This document shows positions 26,860 to 34,976 of a stretch of DNA of 64,000 nucleotides, in pieces. A program made the translations under genes and the position numbers. Where the stretch lies: NCBI GenBank assembly GCA_027314645.1, contig DAHVAL010000001.1, positions 139,295 to 203,294 on the forward strand, written 5' to 3'. Positions within the stretch are counted from its first letter, which is position 1. Every line of letters begins with the position of its first letter. Origin of the DNA: Nitrospirota bacterium. Lineage in GTDB: Bacteria > Nitrospirota > Leptospirillia > Leptospirillales > Leptospirillaceae. Under the pieces are notes generated by a model. The model searched no databases. It was not told where the DNA came from and was given only the letters and a program-made list of their open reading frames with translations.

Positions 26860-26919
26860 GGTTCTTCCTCCTTTCCCTTCGGTGCAAGGGCCCGGTGGGA
26901 GCATTCCGGTGCGTGTCTT

Positions 26920-27105
26920 TCCATCGTGGTTGCCCTTTTTCGCAACCGACCATCCCCATGACGCCGAATCGGTCGGTGCACATCCCGAAGCGGTGGGCCC
27001 AGAAGATATGGACGAGCGGCATTTCCACGGTTCCCCCATTGAAAGCGCGTTGAACACACCTTCGCTTTGGGACGCATCCGCGAAGAATACCGCCATGATA
27101 TGTGT
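26920..27105 (-). pseudogene. Broken VOC/PhnB-like gene, C-terminal part
   Basis: On the minus strand one frame reads MAVFFADASQSEGVFNALSMG, then a second frame continues EMPLVHIFWAHRFGMCTDRFGVMGMVGC, which together match the C-terminus of PhnB/VOC-type proteins (usual form ALSxGGTVxMPLxxTFWxxRFGMxTDRFGxxWMVNC). The shift lies in a run of G near 27040 and can be explained by loss of one G. No N-terminal half is recognisable upstream, and no stop follows the expected C-terminus. A sequencing error at the G run could explain the shift but not the missing first half. Confidence 0.6.
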
Positions 27106-27109
27106 TGGA

Positions 27110-27494
27110 GATCCCCTCGTGCTGCCATTGTGTGGCGTTCGCTCAACTCCCGAGCGTCCTTCGATAACCGGCGGACAGCCCTGGCCTTTGGCATCACGCA
27201 GGGTCCACGTTTCTTTCCAAAGATTCGCGTCGGGGGTCCGACCTGAGGCCCGGGAATCCAGACGCCTGGAGGGAAGGGATACGACGCGTGCCCCGGTCGT
27301 CGGCCCCCCCCCGTCAGGAGGGAGCCCATGATGGTGCCCGGTGTTCTTTCTTATTCGAACGCCCGGTGAAAACGCTTTTGTTCTCTCTTGTTTTCAAAAA
27401 TATATCACGGGAACCGAGAAGAAGCGGATTCCCGAAATGGGCCCATGGGGGGAGGCCCGATTGATCGGGGTGGCATCTGAGATGGGCGTGTTTA
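27110..27494. other. Intergenic region, possibly degenerate coding remnants
   Basis: Nearly 400 bases with no gene. Open frames on the minus strand (for example ending in the VOC remnant) show no family signature. The start of the broken VOC gene may have decayed here. Nothing else is recognised. Confidence 0.4.
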
Positions 27495-27495
27495 T

Positions 27496-27582
27496 TGGTG
27501 CTCGGGAGGAGAATCGAACTCCTATGACCGTGAGGTCGGCGGATTTTGAGTCCGCTGCGTCTGCCTGTTCCGCCACCCGAGC
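27496..27582 (-). tRNA. tRNA-Leu (anticodon CAA)
   Basis: On the minus strand the seven-base acceptor GCTCGGG pairs with CCCGAGC, followed by A and an encoded CCA. The anticodon stem GCGGA/TCCGC encloses CTCAAAA, giving anticodon CAA, which reads TTG. A long variable arm (GACCTCACGGTC) and T-loop GTTCGATTC are typical of a leucine tRNA. Length 87 bases with CCA. Confidence 0.93.
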
Positions 27583-27602
27583 CAGGGAGAATGGACCTTG
27601 AG

Positions 27603-27631
27603 ATTATACGGAGATCGATTGTCCATGGCAA
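27603..27631 (-). promoter_or_regulatory. Sigma-70-like promoter of tRNA-Leu
   Basis: On the minus strand TTGCCA and TATAAT are separated by exactly 17 bases, with the tRNA 5' end about 20 bases downstream of the -10 box. It is the clearest housekeeping promoter in the window. Confidence 0.75.
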
Positions 27632-27666
27632 CATGGAAAAGCGCAGGGAGGATCGAACCGTCACCC

Positions 27667-27690
27667 GACTCCGCTTCCCCACACGGAGTC
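27667..27690. repeat. Hairpin between lipoprotein gene and tRNA-Leu
   Basis: A perfect seven-base inverted repeat GACTCCG/CGGAGTC around a 10-base loop, just beyond the 3' end of the lipoprotein gene. No T-run follows on either strand, so it may act as a weak terminator or RNA-end structure. Confidence 0.4.
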
Positions 27691-27699
27691 CCGAAAGGA

Positions 27700-28275
27700 T
27701 CATTTAATGACGAGGGGGTAGTCCTCCGGCCGGGCTTTCTGCCAGAGCATGACGTAATGGCTGACAAGAAGAAGGTAATGGGGGGATTTTTTCTTGTCCC
27801 CAGGAAAATGCGACATGCCTCCGATCTCTCCGACGGCCGTCAGAATATGTCCCGGTCCCATGGAGACCGTTTGATTTTTTCCTTTCCCGAAGACGACAAA
27901 GGCGCTATTTTCCCGTTTTTGCTTTGTCCGGTGCTCTCCCATGATGTGAAGGGCCGGAGCAAAAAGAATGAATTCGTCCTTGGGATTGATGACCACCTTT
28001 CCCGAAGGCGTTTGCGGGTAGGCGTCCCGGTCCAGGGGAAGGTTGCGAATGAGAAAATACCGGCCGGCTGGGGTATCGAAGCGCCGTAGGATCTGTCCTC
28101 CGAGAACGGCAAGTTTTCCGACGGGAAGAGGATGATGGGTCAGGATCTCCGACAGCCGGTCCGGGTCCTGCCGGGTGATGAAAACGGTGGGCTGGGGAGG
28201 AAGCTGGTAGGCGCAGGCCGAAAGAAGAAAAAGGCCCAGAGCCGCGGTTCTGGGAGAAAAAAGGGAGCGGAGCAA
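27700..28275 (-). CDS. Outer-membrane lipoprotein, Slp-like
   Basis: A 191-residue protein with signal peptide and lipobox LLSAC (C21 from the TTG at 28275). Segments such as GKLAVLGGQILRRFDT, RYFLIRNLPLDRDAYPQ, GKVVINPKDEFILFAP and GHILTAVGEIGG resemble the Slp/YeaY family of starvation-induced lipoproteins, but the match is loose. GGAGG lies five bases before the TTG; an ATG at 28287 would add four residues and would place that GGAGG inside the gene. Confidence 0.6.
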   Translation of the reverse strand: MLRSLFSPRTAALGLFLLSACAYQLPPQPTVFITRQDPDRLSEILTHHPLPVGKLAVLGGQILRRFDTPAGRYFLIRNLPLDRDAYPQTPSGKVVINPKDEFILFAPALHIMGEHRTKQKRENSAFVVFGKGKNQTVSMGPGHILTAVGEIGGMSHFPGDKKKSPHYLLLVSHYVMLWQKARPEDYPLVIK

Positions 28276-28404
28276 CGGAACCTCCATGAACAGGATTCAG
28301 ATGAGAGCCGCCAAACGACCCGACAAAGATCGTTGGATGCGATTTCTCTCATTCAATCATCAATCATACCGTGAAACGGAGGAAGGGTTTCAAGGGGGGG
28401 CGTC

Positions 28405-29106
28405 TCAAGCCCCCTTCGGGGAGGATCTCTGGGAGACAGCGAAGGCGTTGACATCCTGGAGGGCCCTGGTCACACGCAACCGGGCTTCTTCGATGTCGAG
28501 GTCCGGGGGAATGTGGACAGGATCGCCGCAAACGAAGTATGCTTTTGTAAAAGGGAAAGGCAGCAGAAACCCATCCCAGCTGTTAAGCTGCAGGTAGCGC
28601 TGGAAAGCCACAGCCAAAGGCGTAATCGGCCTTCCGGTTTTTTGGGCGAGGAGAATGAGCCCCTCCTTGACCTCAAAAGGGGGACCTTGCGGTCCGTCGG
28701 GAGCCAGAGCGAGATGGTGGGATGGCTGCGAGGCAAGGCGGAGAAGCTCCTTGAGGGCTTGGATTCCTCCACGGTGGGACGATCCGCGAACTGTTCCGAG
28801 CTTCCAGTAATGAAGGACGCGCGCGGCGATGTCCCCATCCTGCGAGCGTGACACCAGCGTGGAAAGCCCGAAGGGTTGCCCATAATAGACGGTCCTCATC
28901 GCCAAGAGCTGATTGTGCCAAAATGCGATGAGCATTCCCTCATTTCGGGCATATCGACGCCGGTATTCCTCGCAATTGAGGCAGGATTTTCTGAGTGTCG
29001 CCACATACAGCCGGATCACACCGTAAATTCCCAGCGAGACCCCTCCCAAAAATAGGTTTTTTATCCGGCTGTGACCGTGCCGTTGCCGGCCGACTGAAGG
29101 GTCCAT
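28405..29106 (-). CDS. Lysophospholipid acyltransferase family protein (DUF374)
   Basis: A 233-residue membrane-associated acyltransferase of the DUF374 type. An N-terminal hydrophobic segment (LFLGGVSLGIYGVIRLYV) precedes the HX4D-like FWHNQLLAM, then STLVSRSQDGDIAARVL, GSSHRGGIQALKELL, LALAPDGPQGPPFEVKEGLILLA and TPLAVAFQ. These proteins transfer acyl chains in lipid A or glycolipid assembly. The ATG at 29106 has AGGA upstream; the frame is open back to 29208. Confidence 0.85.
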   Translation of the reverse strand: MDPSVGRQRHGHSRIKNLFLGGVSLGIYGVIRLYVATLRKSCLNCEEYRRRYARNEGMLIAFWHNQLLAMRTVYYGQPFGLSTLVSRSQDGDIAARVLHYWKLGTVRGSSHRGGIQALKELLRLASQPSHHLALAPDGPQGPPFEVKEGLILLAQKTGRPITPLAVAFQRYLQLNSWDGFLLPFPFTKAYFVCGDPVHIPPDLDIEEARLRVTRALQDVNAFAVSQRSSPKGA

Positions 29107-29660
29107 AGTGATCCTGACGCGTAGGTCGTTGAAAGGAGCGCATTTCGGTTCCACCTTTTCGCCAGGCGATGAGCGTGACGCTCCTGCAAAGGGTGGCGGG
29201 ACCCCCATGGTCCCCCTCCACGCGGTGAAGTCGGCCTGGCGGCGCCTTCTCTGTGCATGATATGGCCGGACAGAGTTCTCGGATCGAATATTGCCAGATT
29301 CAGGGGGTTTATGGAAGAGGAGGGTCCCCCGCCGAACGGTCCCGACTCCCGCGTCGGTCTTCCAGGTCCGGAATGGACCGGGACCCTTATCCTTCCGGAG
29401 AGGGGATCACCCTCCTTTGCCGAGGGAGGAAAGACCGCCGCGTGCCGCGGTTTTCGTCGACCCCGCAATGAGCACGGGGGGGTGCGTCTCAGGAATGGAA
29501 GCTTACGGCATGCCAAACACATGGCCGACCCCCATTTTAGGAGTCAGGTGGGGATTTTCGCCGAATCGCCCCTGGTCGTCGGGCGATTCCTGCCAGGACA
29601 TCAGTCCCGGTCAACGGATCGGAGAGTCCGGTCCCGAACGTCATTTTAGAAAGGATCGCC
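29107..29660. other. Intergenic region of about 550 bases
   Basis: No gene is supported. Several open frames overlap here on both strands but all have atypical codon patterns and no ribosome-binding site. The only structured element is the hairpin at 29563-29589 before the TusA-like gene. The region separates divergent transcription units and should hold both promoters. Confidence 0.5.
29563..29589. repeat. Perfect 9-bp inverted repeat upstream of the TusA-like gene
   Basis: GAATCGCCC and GGGCGATTC are perfectly complementary around a nine-base loop. It lies about 70 bases before the start of the TusA-like gene and is not followed by a T-run, so an operator or leader hairpin is more likely than a terminator. 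No known regulator motif is recognised. Confidence 0.5.
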
Positions 29661-29921
29661 ATGAATCTGGAAAAAGACTCCGGTGAGCCAGTCGTACCCG
29701 ATGCTGCGATCGATCTTCGGGGGGTCAAGTGTCCGTTCAATTTTGTCAAGACTAAACTGAAGCTTGAGACGATGGAATCGGGAGACACACTTTCCGTCGT
29801 GCTCGATCCGGGGGAACCCATCGCCAATGTTCCCCGTTCTGTTCAGGAAGAAGGTCACACCCTGCTGGGCGTCAGGGAACGTCCCGATGGCCTGTTCGAG
29901 ATTATCGTCCGGAAGGCGTGA
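29661..29921 (+). CDS. TusA-family sulfur carrier-like protein
   Basis: An 86-residue protein with the TusA/SirA fold pattern: the conserved segment DLRGVKCPFNFVKTKLKLE contains the single active-site cysteine C24 that would carry persulfide, followed by SGDTLSVVLDPGEPIANVPRSVQEEGH. Members act in tRNA thiolation, molybdopterin synthesis or sulfur oxidation. The gene stands alone, without tusBCD, dsr or hdr neighbours, so its role is open. AAGGA precedes the ATG. Confidence 0.85.
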   Translation: MNLEKDSGEPVVPDAAIDLRGVKCPFNFVKTKLKLETMESGDTLSVVLDPGEPIANVPRSVQEEGHTLLGVRERPDGLFEIIVRKA

Positions 29922-29927
29922 GGGAGC

Positions 29928-30767
29928 TCATCGGTTTTCAGCCAGACGGTACGCCACGTTTCGGGGAAGGGCAAAGGCGTTCGAGAGGAAGCGGGCTTTT
30001 TCCGCCGGAGGAAGGTCAAGCTTCCTGAGGGCCTCCAGAACGGAGGGTGGAACGACCCCATCAAGAGAACTCGCCTCTCGGGAGGCGCCTTCCAAGACCA
30101 GGACCATTTCGCCCCGCAAGGAGATCGATTGGAGGGTTTTGCGGACGTCCCCCACGGGTCCCCGATAGAAGGTTTCATGGATCTTCGTCATTTCCCTGGC
30201 GAGGCAAACGCGGCGGTCCGGTCCGAAGACCTCCGCAATCGACTCAAGGGACCGTTGGATTCGGGTGGAGGTGTCGAAGAAGATCAAAACCTCCGGGCGG
30301 CGGGACATCCGTTCGAGGAGCGTCTTCAAATCCCCCTTCCCCCTTGGAAGGAACCCTCCGAAAAAGAAATGGTCCTCAAAAAGGCCGGACGCCGCAAGGG
30401 CGGCAAGGGCGGAGGAGGGTCCCGGGACGGGATGGACCGGGAGCCCATGGGAAATCGCTTCGGACACAAGGGCCGCTCCCGGATCGGAGATCAAAGGGGT
30501 TCCGGCGTCGGAGACCACGGCAATCGATTCTCCCCGTTCCATCCGGTGGAGGAAAAGCGGGATCTTCTCTTCCCGGTTATGCTCGTGATAGGACACGCAG
30601 GGAGTGGCGATGCCGTAGTGGTCCAGCAGGGTTCGTGTGATGCGCGTATCCTCCGCGGCCACGAAATGAACCTTTCCCAGTATATCGAGGGCCCGGAGTG
30701 TGATATCTTTCAAGTTCCCGATGGGGGTTGAAACGAGGTAGAGGGCGCCTGTCGCGTGGCTATACAC
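29928..30767 (-). CDS. rsmI: 16S rRNA (cytidine(1402)-2'-O)-methyltransferase
   Basis: Methylates C1402 of 16S rRNA in the decoding centre using SAM. The protein of 279 residues shows the tetrapyrrole-methylase fold with LYLVSTPIGNLKDITLRAL, VAAEDTRITRTLL, SYHEHNREEKIP, VVSDAGTPLISDPG and VPGPSSALAALAASG. The GTG start overlaps the panC stop by eight bases, so the two are translated together. Confidence 0.95.
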   Translation of the reverse strand: MYSHATGALYLVSTPIGNLKDITLRALDILGKVHFVAAEDTRITRTLLDHYGIATPCVSYHEHNREEKIPLFLHRMERGESIAVVSDAGTPLISDPGAALVSEAISHGLPVHPVPGPSSALAALAASGLFEDHFFFGGFLPRGKGDLKTLLERMSRRPEVLIFFDTSTRIQRSLESIAEVFGPDRRVCLAREMTKIHETFYRGPVGDVRKTLQSISLRGEMVLVLEGASREASSLDGVVPPSVLEALRKLDLPPAEKARFLSNAFALPRNVAYRLAENR

Positions 30768-31638
30768 CCGGACGCTCCGCCGAAAGGTCCAGATTGTCGA
30801 TCAATCGTGTGGACCCCACGAACACGGCAGCTAAGAGATAGGCCTGGTCGGGAGCGGGACCGCCGGTGATGGGAAGAAAGGTCTGGCGGTCTGCGAGAGC
30901 CACGTAGTCCACCCGGAATCCCGCCCGGACCAGGGCTTCGGACAACCATCCCGGAATGGAGAGCGGATCTTTGGAGGGGTGGCCGGAGTGTTCGGCCCAT
31001 AGACGGGCCGCCTCCCCCATCAACTCTGGAAAATGCGCCGCGGTGTCCCGCTCTTTCGGAGAGAGGTACCGGTTTCTGGAGCTCATCGCCAGGCCGTCAG
31101 GCTCCCGGATGGTTGGAAGGCCGAGAACCCTGATCGGAAGAGCCAGATCCCGGACCATCTCCTGGATCAAAAAAAGTTGCTGGCGGTCCTTTTCTCCAAA
31201 GAGGGCGACGTCGGGGGAGAAGAGGTGAAAAAGCTTGAGCACGATGGTCAGGACACCGTCAAAGTGGCCCGGACGTGAGGCCCCGCAATAGATGGTTCCG
31301 ATCCGTCCCGAAGAGATCCGGATCCGGGCGCTTTTAGGAACCATCTCCCCGGGCGAAGGAAGGAAGACGAGGTCGGCCCCCCTTTTGTCGAGGAAGGCCA
31401 AATCCTCCGCTTCGGTCCGGGGATAGCGGTCTAGATCCTCTCCTGGTGCGAACTGAAGCGGATTCACGAAGATGGAGACCGCGACAAATCCCCCCTCGGA
31501 TTTTGCCTGGTCGATCAGGGCCCCGTGTCCGTCGTGGAGGGCTCCCATCGTGGGCACAAGCCAGAGAGGGCAGGATCCGGGCCGAGGGAGAAGCGTCCTG
31601 AGTTCGGAAAAGGATCGTGCAATGCGCATGGGAGGCAT
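30760..31638 (-). CDS. panC: Pantothenate synthetase
   Basis: Condenses pantoate and beta-alanine with ATP, the last step of pantothenate synthesis. Motifs are VPTMGALHDGHGALI (HIGH-like), SIFVNPLQFAPGEDLDRYPRT, FGEKDRQQLFLI (KMSKS-like region) and LGLPTIREPDGLAMSSRN. No panB or panD is seen nearby. Two ATG codons, at 31638 and 31629, fit the start, neither with a good ribosome-binding site; the frame is open further but would run into radA. Confidence 0.93.
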   Translation of the reverse strand: MPPMRIARSFSELRTLLPRPGSCPLWLVPTMGALHDGHGALIDQAKSEGGFVAVSIFVNPLQFAPGEDLDRYPRTEAEDLAFLDKRGADLVFLPSPGEMVPKSARIRISSGRIGTIYCGASRPGHFDGVLTIVLKLFHLFSPDVALFGEKDRQQLFLIQEMVRDLALPIRVLGLPTIREPDGLAMSSRNRYLSPKERDTAAHFPELMGEAARLWAEHSGHPSKDPLSIPGWLSEALVRAGFRVDYVALADRQTFLPITGGPAPDQAYLLAAVFVGSTRLIDNLDLSAERPGV

Positions 31639-31664
31639 TGTACCACAGGAAGGAGCCTGAATCG

Positions 31665-33086
31665 GTGGCCAAAAAGGACCAGGAATCGTACCGCTGCCCG
31701 TCATGCGGGTACCGATCCCCCAAGTGGATGGGGTTCTGCCCCGCGTGCCATGAGGCGCCGGAGGGGCTGATTCCTGAGGAAACACCGGGGGGGAGAGCAG
31801 AACGGTACGTGAGAGACGGGGCCGGAAGGGTTCCGGATAGCTCCCGTGCCTTGTCGATCAGCGATGTATCCGTAGGGGCGATCCCCCGGACCTCGACGGG
31901 GCTTTCGGAGTTCGACCGCGTTTTGGGCGGGGGAATCGTTCCGGGATCGTTCATTTTGCTCGGTGGAGACCCGGGGATCGGGAAGTCGACCCTCGTCCTC
32001 CAGATGGTGTCCCATCTCGCCCGGGAAAAGACCGTCCTGATCGTGTGCGGGGAGGAGTCCCCCGAGCAGATTCGGATGCGTTTTGATCGTCTCGAAGCCA
32101 GCAAGGCCAAGAACCCCGCCCGGCTCTTCCTCCTTGCGGAGACGGATCTTTCCCTCGTCTTGTCGGAGGCGGCGCGCCTTTCCCCGGACCTGTTGATCGT
32201 CGACTCGATTCAAACGGTCTTTCTCCCCGAATGGACCCAATCCGCAGGATCGGTGATCCAGCTCCGCGAAACCGCCGCAACCCTTCTCGAATTTGCCAAG
32301 AGAGCGCGGGTATCGACGCTGGTGATCGGCCATGTGACCAAAGACGGGACCATTGCCGGTCCCCGGGTCCTCGAGCACCTCGTTGACACCGTGCTCTACC
32401 TCGAAGGAGATCGGGGTCAGCCCCTTCGCGTGCTTCGAACGGCGAAGAACCGCTTCGGTCCGACCCAGGAGGTGGGACTCTTCGAAATGGAGGAATCGGG
32501 TCTCTCGGAGGTCTCGAACCCCTCGGCCTTTTTTTTGGAGGGTCGGGAAGCCGGGAGGCCGGGGTCGGTGGTGATCTGCGGAATGGAAGGATCGAGGCCC
32601 CTTTTAGTTGAGCTCCAGGCTCTGGCCGCCCCGACAGCCCTTCCGATGCCGAGGCGCGTCAGCCAGGGGGTGAATTCCAATCGCCTCTCCCTCCTGACCG
32701 CCGTCCTCGTTCGGAGGATCGGGCTTGATCTGTCGGGAATGGACCTCTACCTGAACGTCGTCGGGGGAGTGGACTTTGAGGAAACCGCCCTGGATCTGGG
32801 GATCTCCTTGGCCATCGTTTCGAATGTCCGGGAGATGATCCTTCCCTCCGAATGGGTGGTGGTGGGAGAAGTGGGACTTGCCGGGGAAGTCCGGCGCGTC
32901 CCCGGTCTTCACGAGCGGATGGTGGAGGCGTCGAGGCTGGGATTCGCTCACATGATCGGCCCTCCTCTCCCTTCCGGAAAATCCAGGCCGGTCCCCCGGG
33001 GGCTCTCCTATCACCCCGTTACGGATGTGCGGTCGGCCCTGGGCTTTTTGGAAAAATCCGCCGGAAGAAAGGAGTCGGGGAGGTGA
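31665..33086 (+). CDS. radA: DNA repair protein RadA
   Basis: RecA-like helicase that drives branch migration in recombinational repair. A four-cysteine zinc finger (CPSCGYRSPKWMGFCPAC) is followed by Walker A GGDPGIGKST, CGEESPEQI, the RadA signature KNRFGPTQE and a Lon protease-like C-terminal domain. Length 473 residues. The GTG start follows AAGGAG. It diverges from panC with only about 26 bases between, and tsaB starts on its stop (GTGA). Confidence 0.95.
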   Translation: MAKKDQESYRCPSCGYRSPKWMGFCPACHEAPEGLIPEETPGGRAERYVRDGAGRVPDSSRALSISDVSVGAIPRTSTGLSEFDRVLGGGIVPGSFILLGGDPGIGKSTLVLQMVSHLAREKTVLIVCGEESPEQIRMRFDRLEASKAKNPARLFLLAETDLSLVLSEAARLSPDLLIVDSIQTVFLPEWTQSAGSVIQLRETAATLLEFAKRARVSTLVIGHVTKDGTIAGPRVLEHLVDTVLYLEGDRGQPLRVLRTAKNRFGPTQEVGLFEMEESGLSEVSNPSAFFLEGREAGRPGSVVICGMEGSRPLLVELQALAAPTALPMPRRVSQGVNSNRLSLLTAVLVRRIGLDLSGMDLYLNVVGGVDFEETALDLGISLAIVSNVREMILPSEWVVVGEVGLAGEVRRVPGLHERMVEASRLGFAHMIGPPLPSGKSRPVPRGLSYHPVTDVRSALGFLEKSAGRKESGR

Positions 33087-33778
33087 TCCATCTCGCGGTG
33101 GAAACGTCGACCGAAGTGGTGGACATGGCCCTTTTTGACGAGGAAAAAGTCCTCGCCCAGATGGCCGTGTTTCGGCCTGGAGGGGCCTCCGAGCTTCTTG
33201 TTCCGGGACTTGAAACCCTTCTCGAGGTGGCAGGAAAAAAGAGCGGTGCTCTCGAGCTCGTCTCCTCCTCGGCCGGGCCAGGAACCTACACCTCCATCCG
33301 GGTGGGACACCTGTTTTGCAAGGGGCTGGCTTTTTCGTTGGGCATCCCCCATCTCACCATCTCGCCATTTCTCGCCCTGTCCGACCAGGATTCGTCGGTC
33401 GGAGGGAGCGGACACACGTTCCTTGCCGTGCTTCTCGATGCCCGGCGCCACGAAGTGAATGCGTGCCTCTTCGATCCCGCTCATCCCCTTGTGCCCCTTT
33501 CTCTCCCCGGCCCCTCCGGAGACATTTTTTCGGGGCGGGCCGTTTCGCCCGAGCAGGTCTGCTCGTTCCTCCCCGAAGGGAAAGGACGTCTTGTGGGTCC
33601 GGGGGTCGTGCATCTTCCCTTCGCGCGTCTCGAAGGTCGCTCCGACCTCGACCTTGTTCGGAGCAGACCGGAGGCCCAGGCGATGGGACGTCTCGCCTTG
33701 AGGCGGTGGAGAACCACCCCCGAGCTGTCCTCTTCGGGGGAAGGTCTTCTCTATGGGCGGGATTCGGTGATCTCCTGA
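33083..33778 (+). CDS. tsaB: tRNA threonylcarbamoyladenosine synthesis protein TsaB
   Basis: Partner of TsaD in making t6A37 of ANN-reading tRNAs. The ASKHA-type protein begins HLAVETSTEVVDMAL, and has SSAGPGTYTSIRVGHLFCKGLA, the usual TsaB signature, and LLDARRHEVNACLF. Length 231 residues. Position between radA and rimI matches the common tsaB-rimI pairing. Confidence 0.9.
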   Translation: MIHLAVETSTEVVDMALFDEEKVLAQMAVFRPGGASELLVPGLETLLEVAGKKSGALELVSSSAGPGTYTSIRVGHLFCKGLAFSLGIPHLTISPFLALSDQDSSVGGSGHTFLAVLLDARRHEVNACLFDPAHPLVPLSLPGPSGDIFSGRAVSPEQVCSFLPEGKGRLVGPGVVHLPFARLEGRSDLDLVRSRPEAQAMGRLALRRWRTTPELSSSGEGLLYGRDSVIS

Positions 33779-33924
33779 CCCGCAAGGGAGGATCAGGCCG
33801 GATTTTGTGCGTGAATGGGTGGAGGGGGCCGGGCAGAGGTTGCGGGGAAATGTTTGGCGGAGTAAGATAGGGCCCATCTGGTCCCAACCTCTCACCTTTG
33901 GCCGACCCTTCTCGGAGTTTGAAC

Positions 33925-34446
33925 ATGTCCGAAGCCGTTCCGGAAAATCCGGCCGCCCCCCTCTCCGATCTCCGTTCCGTCGATTTGACTATCGGACTCT
34001 GGCCCGAGGTGGTCCGCTCCTTCATCGACCGGATGCCTGAGGAAGATCGTCAGGCCTTCGGTGCGGGTCCTTCCCTGGTCATGGAAATGGCCTCGGGGAA
34101 ACTGGGCCGTTTCGAAGGTCTGTATGATCCGGGACAGGCAAGTTTGGTGGGAATGGTGGGAGGCTGGGTTCTCGAACACGAAGCGGAGATCCATTTGTTC
34201 TACATCCGTTCAAGTGACCGGAGGAAGGGGTTCGGGAGGAGGCTGATGGCCTCGTATCTTGCGGGCCTCGATGCCGACGGGGTCAGGTCCGCCTATCTTG
34301 AGGTGAGGGAATCCAACAAGGGAGCGCGCTTTTTGTATTATTCGATGGGATTCAAGCTGCAGGGCGTCCGCAAGGACTATTATCAGAATCCGACCGAGGA
34401 CGGATTGGTGATGGTCAGGGAAGTTCCTGAGAATCTCCCTCGGTGA
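33925..34446 (+). CDS. rimI: Ribosomal protein S18 alanine N-acetyltransferase-like GNAT
   Basis: GNAT acetyltransferase of 173 residues. The acetyl-CoA loop is seen as IHLFYIRSSDRRKGFGRRLM, then AYLEVRESNKGARFLYYSMGFK and RKDYYQNPTEDGLVM. Adjacency to tsaB supports RimI. The ATG at 33925 with GGAG seven bases upstream is preferred over a TTG nine codons earlier. The N-terminal 50 residues are longer than in the E. coli enzyme. Confidence 0.83.
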   Translation: MSEAVPENPAAPLSDLRSVDLTIGLWPEVVRSFIDRMPEEDRQAFGAGPSLVMEMASGKLGRFEGLYDPGQASLVGMVGGWVLEHEAEIHLFYIRSSDRRKGFGRRLMASYLAGLDADGVRSAYLEVRESNKGARFLYYSMGFKLQGVRKDYYQNPTEDGLVMVREVPENLPR

Positions 34447-34466
34447 CCATGTGTGGAGGAGGAACC

Positions 34467-34682
34467 ATGAAGGATGATCTGAGTAAGAAGCGGCATGAGG
34501 TGGAAACGCTCAAATCCCGTCACGAAACCCTGGAAAATCGTCTCTCCGATTTAGTGAAAAAAGGATTTTGGAACGAAGAGGAAACGAGGGAAATCAACCG
34601 GATCAAATGGGAAAAGCGGGATCTCAAGGAAAAAATTCTCCAGGGAGAGGCCCAGATCCATCGCCTGGGAAGCCCCTCATAA
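34467..34682 (+). CDS. DUF465 (YdcH-like) small coiled-coil protein
   Basis: A 71-residue, charged, helical protein (KKRHEVETLKSRHETLENRL, INRIKWEKRDLKEKIL) matching the small YdcH/DUF465 family, of unknown function. The ATG at 34467 is preceded by GAGGAGG. Confidence 0.75.
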   Translation: MKDDLSKKRHEVETLKSRHETLENRLSDLVKKGFWNEEETREINRIKWEKRDLKEKILQGEAQIHRLGSPS

Positions 34683-34685
34683 CCC

Positions 34686-34976
34686 ATGCTGGGCATCGGT
34701 CTCCCGGACATTTTATTTATCCTTTTGCTTCTCCTGCTTTTGATCAAGCCCGCGGAATGGCCGACGGTTGCCCGGCGCGCAGCCCGCACCTTCGTCGCGT
34801 TCCGCCGCGCGTTCACACCCGTCGTCGAAGAAATGCGGGGAGTTCGGGATACCTTGCTGTCTGAGGCTCAACACCCCCGGCCACCCGTTTCCGTTCCGGA
34901 CGACTGGTCTCCTTTGCCGCAAAGCTTCCAAAAGGGGGGAGAGCCGTCCGGGGGTTTCCCGTCGGGACCGAAATGA
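34686..34976 (+). CDS. tatB: Twin-arginine translocase subunit, TatB-like
   Basis: A 96-residue protein starting MLGIGLPDILFILLLLLLLIKPAEWPTVARRAAR: an N-terminal membrane helix, a hinge and an amphipathic helix, the TatA/TatB layout. The proline in the hinge and the acidic/charged helix fit TatB. It overlaps the start of tatC by four bases, so the two form a Tat unit; a separate TatA is not in the window. Confidence 0.82.
   Translation: MLGIGLPDILFILLLLLLLIKPAEWPTVARRAARTFVAFRRAFTPVVEEMRGVRDTLLSEAQHPRPPVSVPDDWSPLPQSFQKGGEPSGGFPSGPK

Noticed and set aside
27630..27692. A tRNA-like T-arm sequence (GGTTCGATCC on the minus strand) beside tRNA-Leu
   Set aside because: The flanking bases do not pair into a T-stem, and no acceptor or anticodon arm can be formed.
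29061..29522. A 153-codon minus-strand frame in the gap before the TusA-like gene
   Set aside because: Its composition is Arg/Pro/Gly-rich without any domain pattern, and it overlaps the start of the DUF374 acyltransferase.
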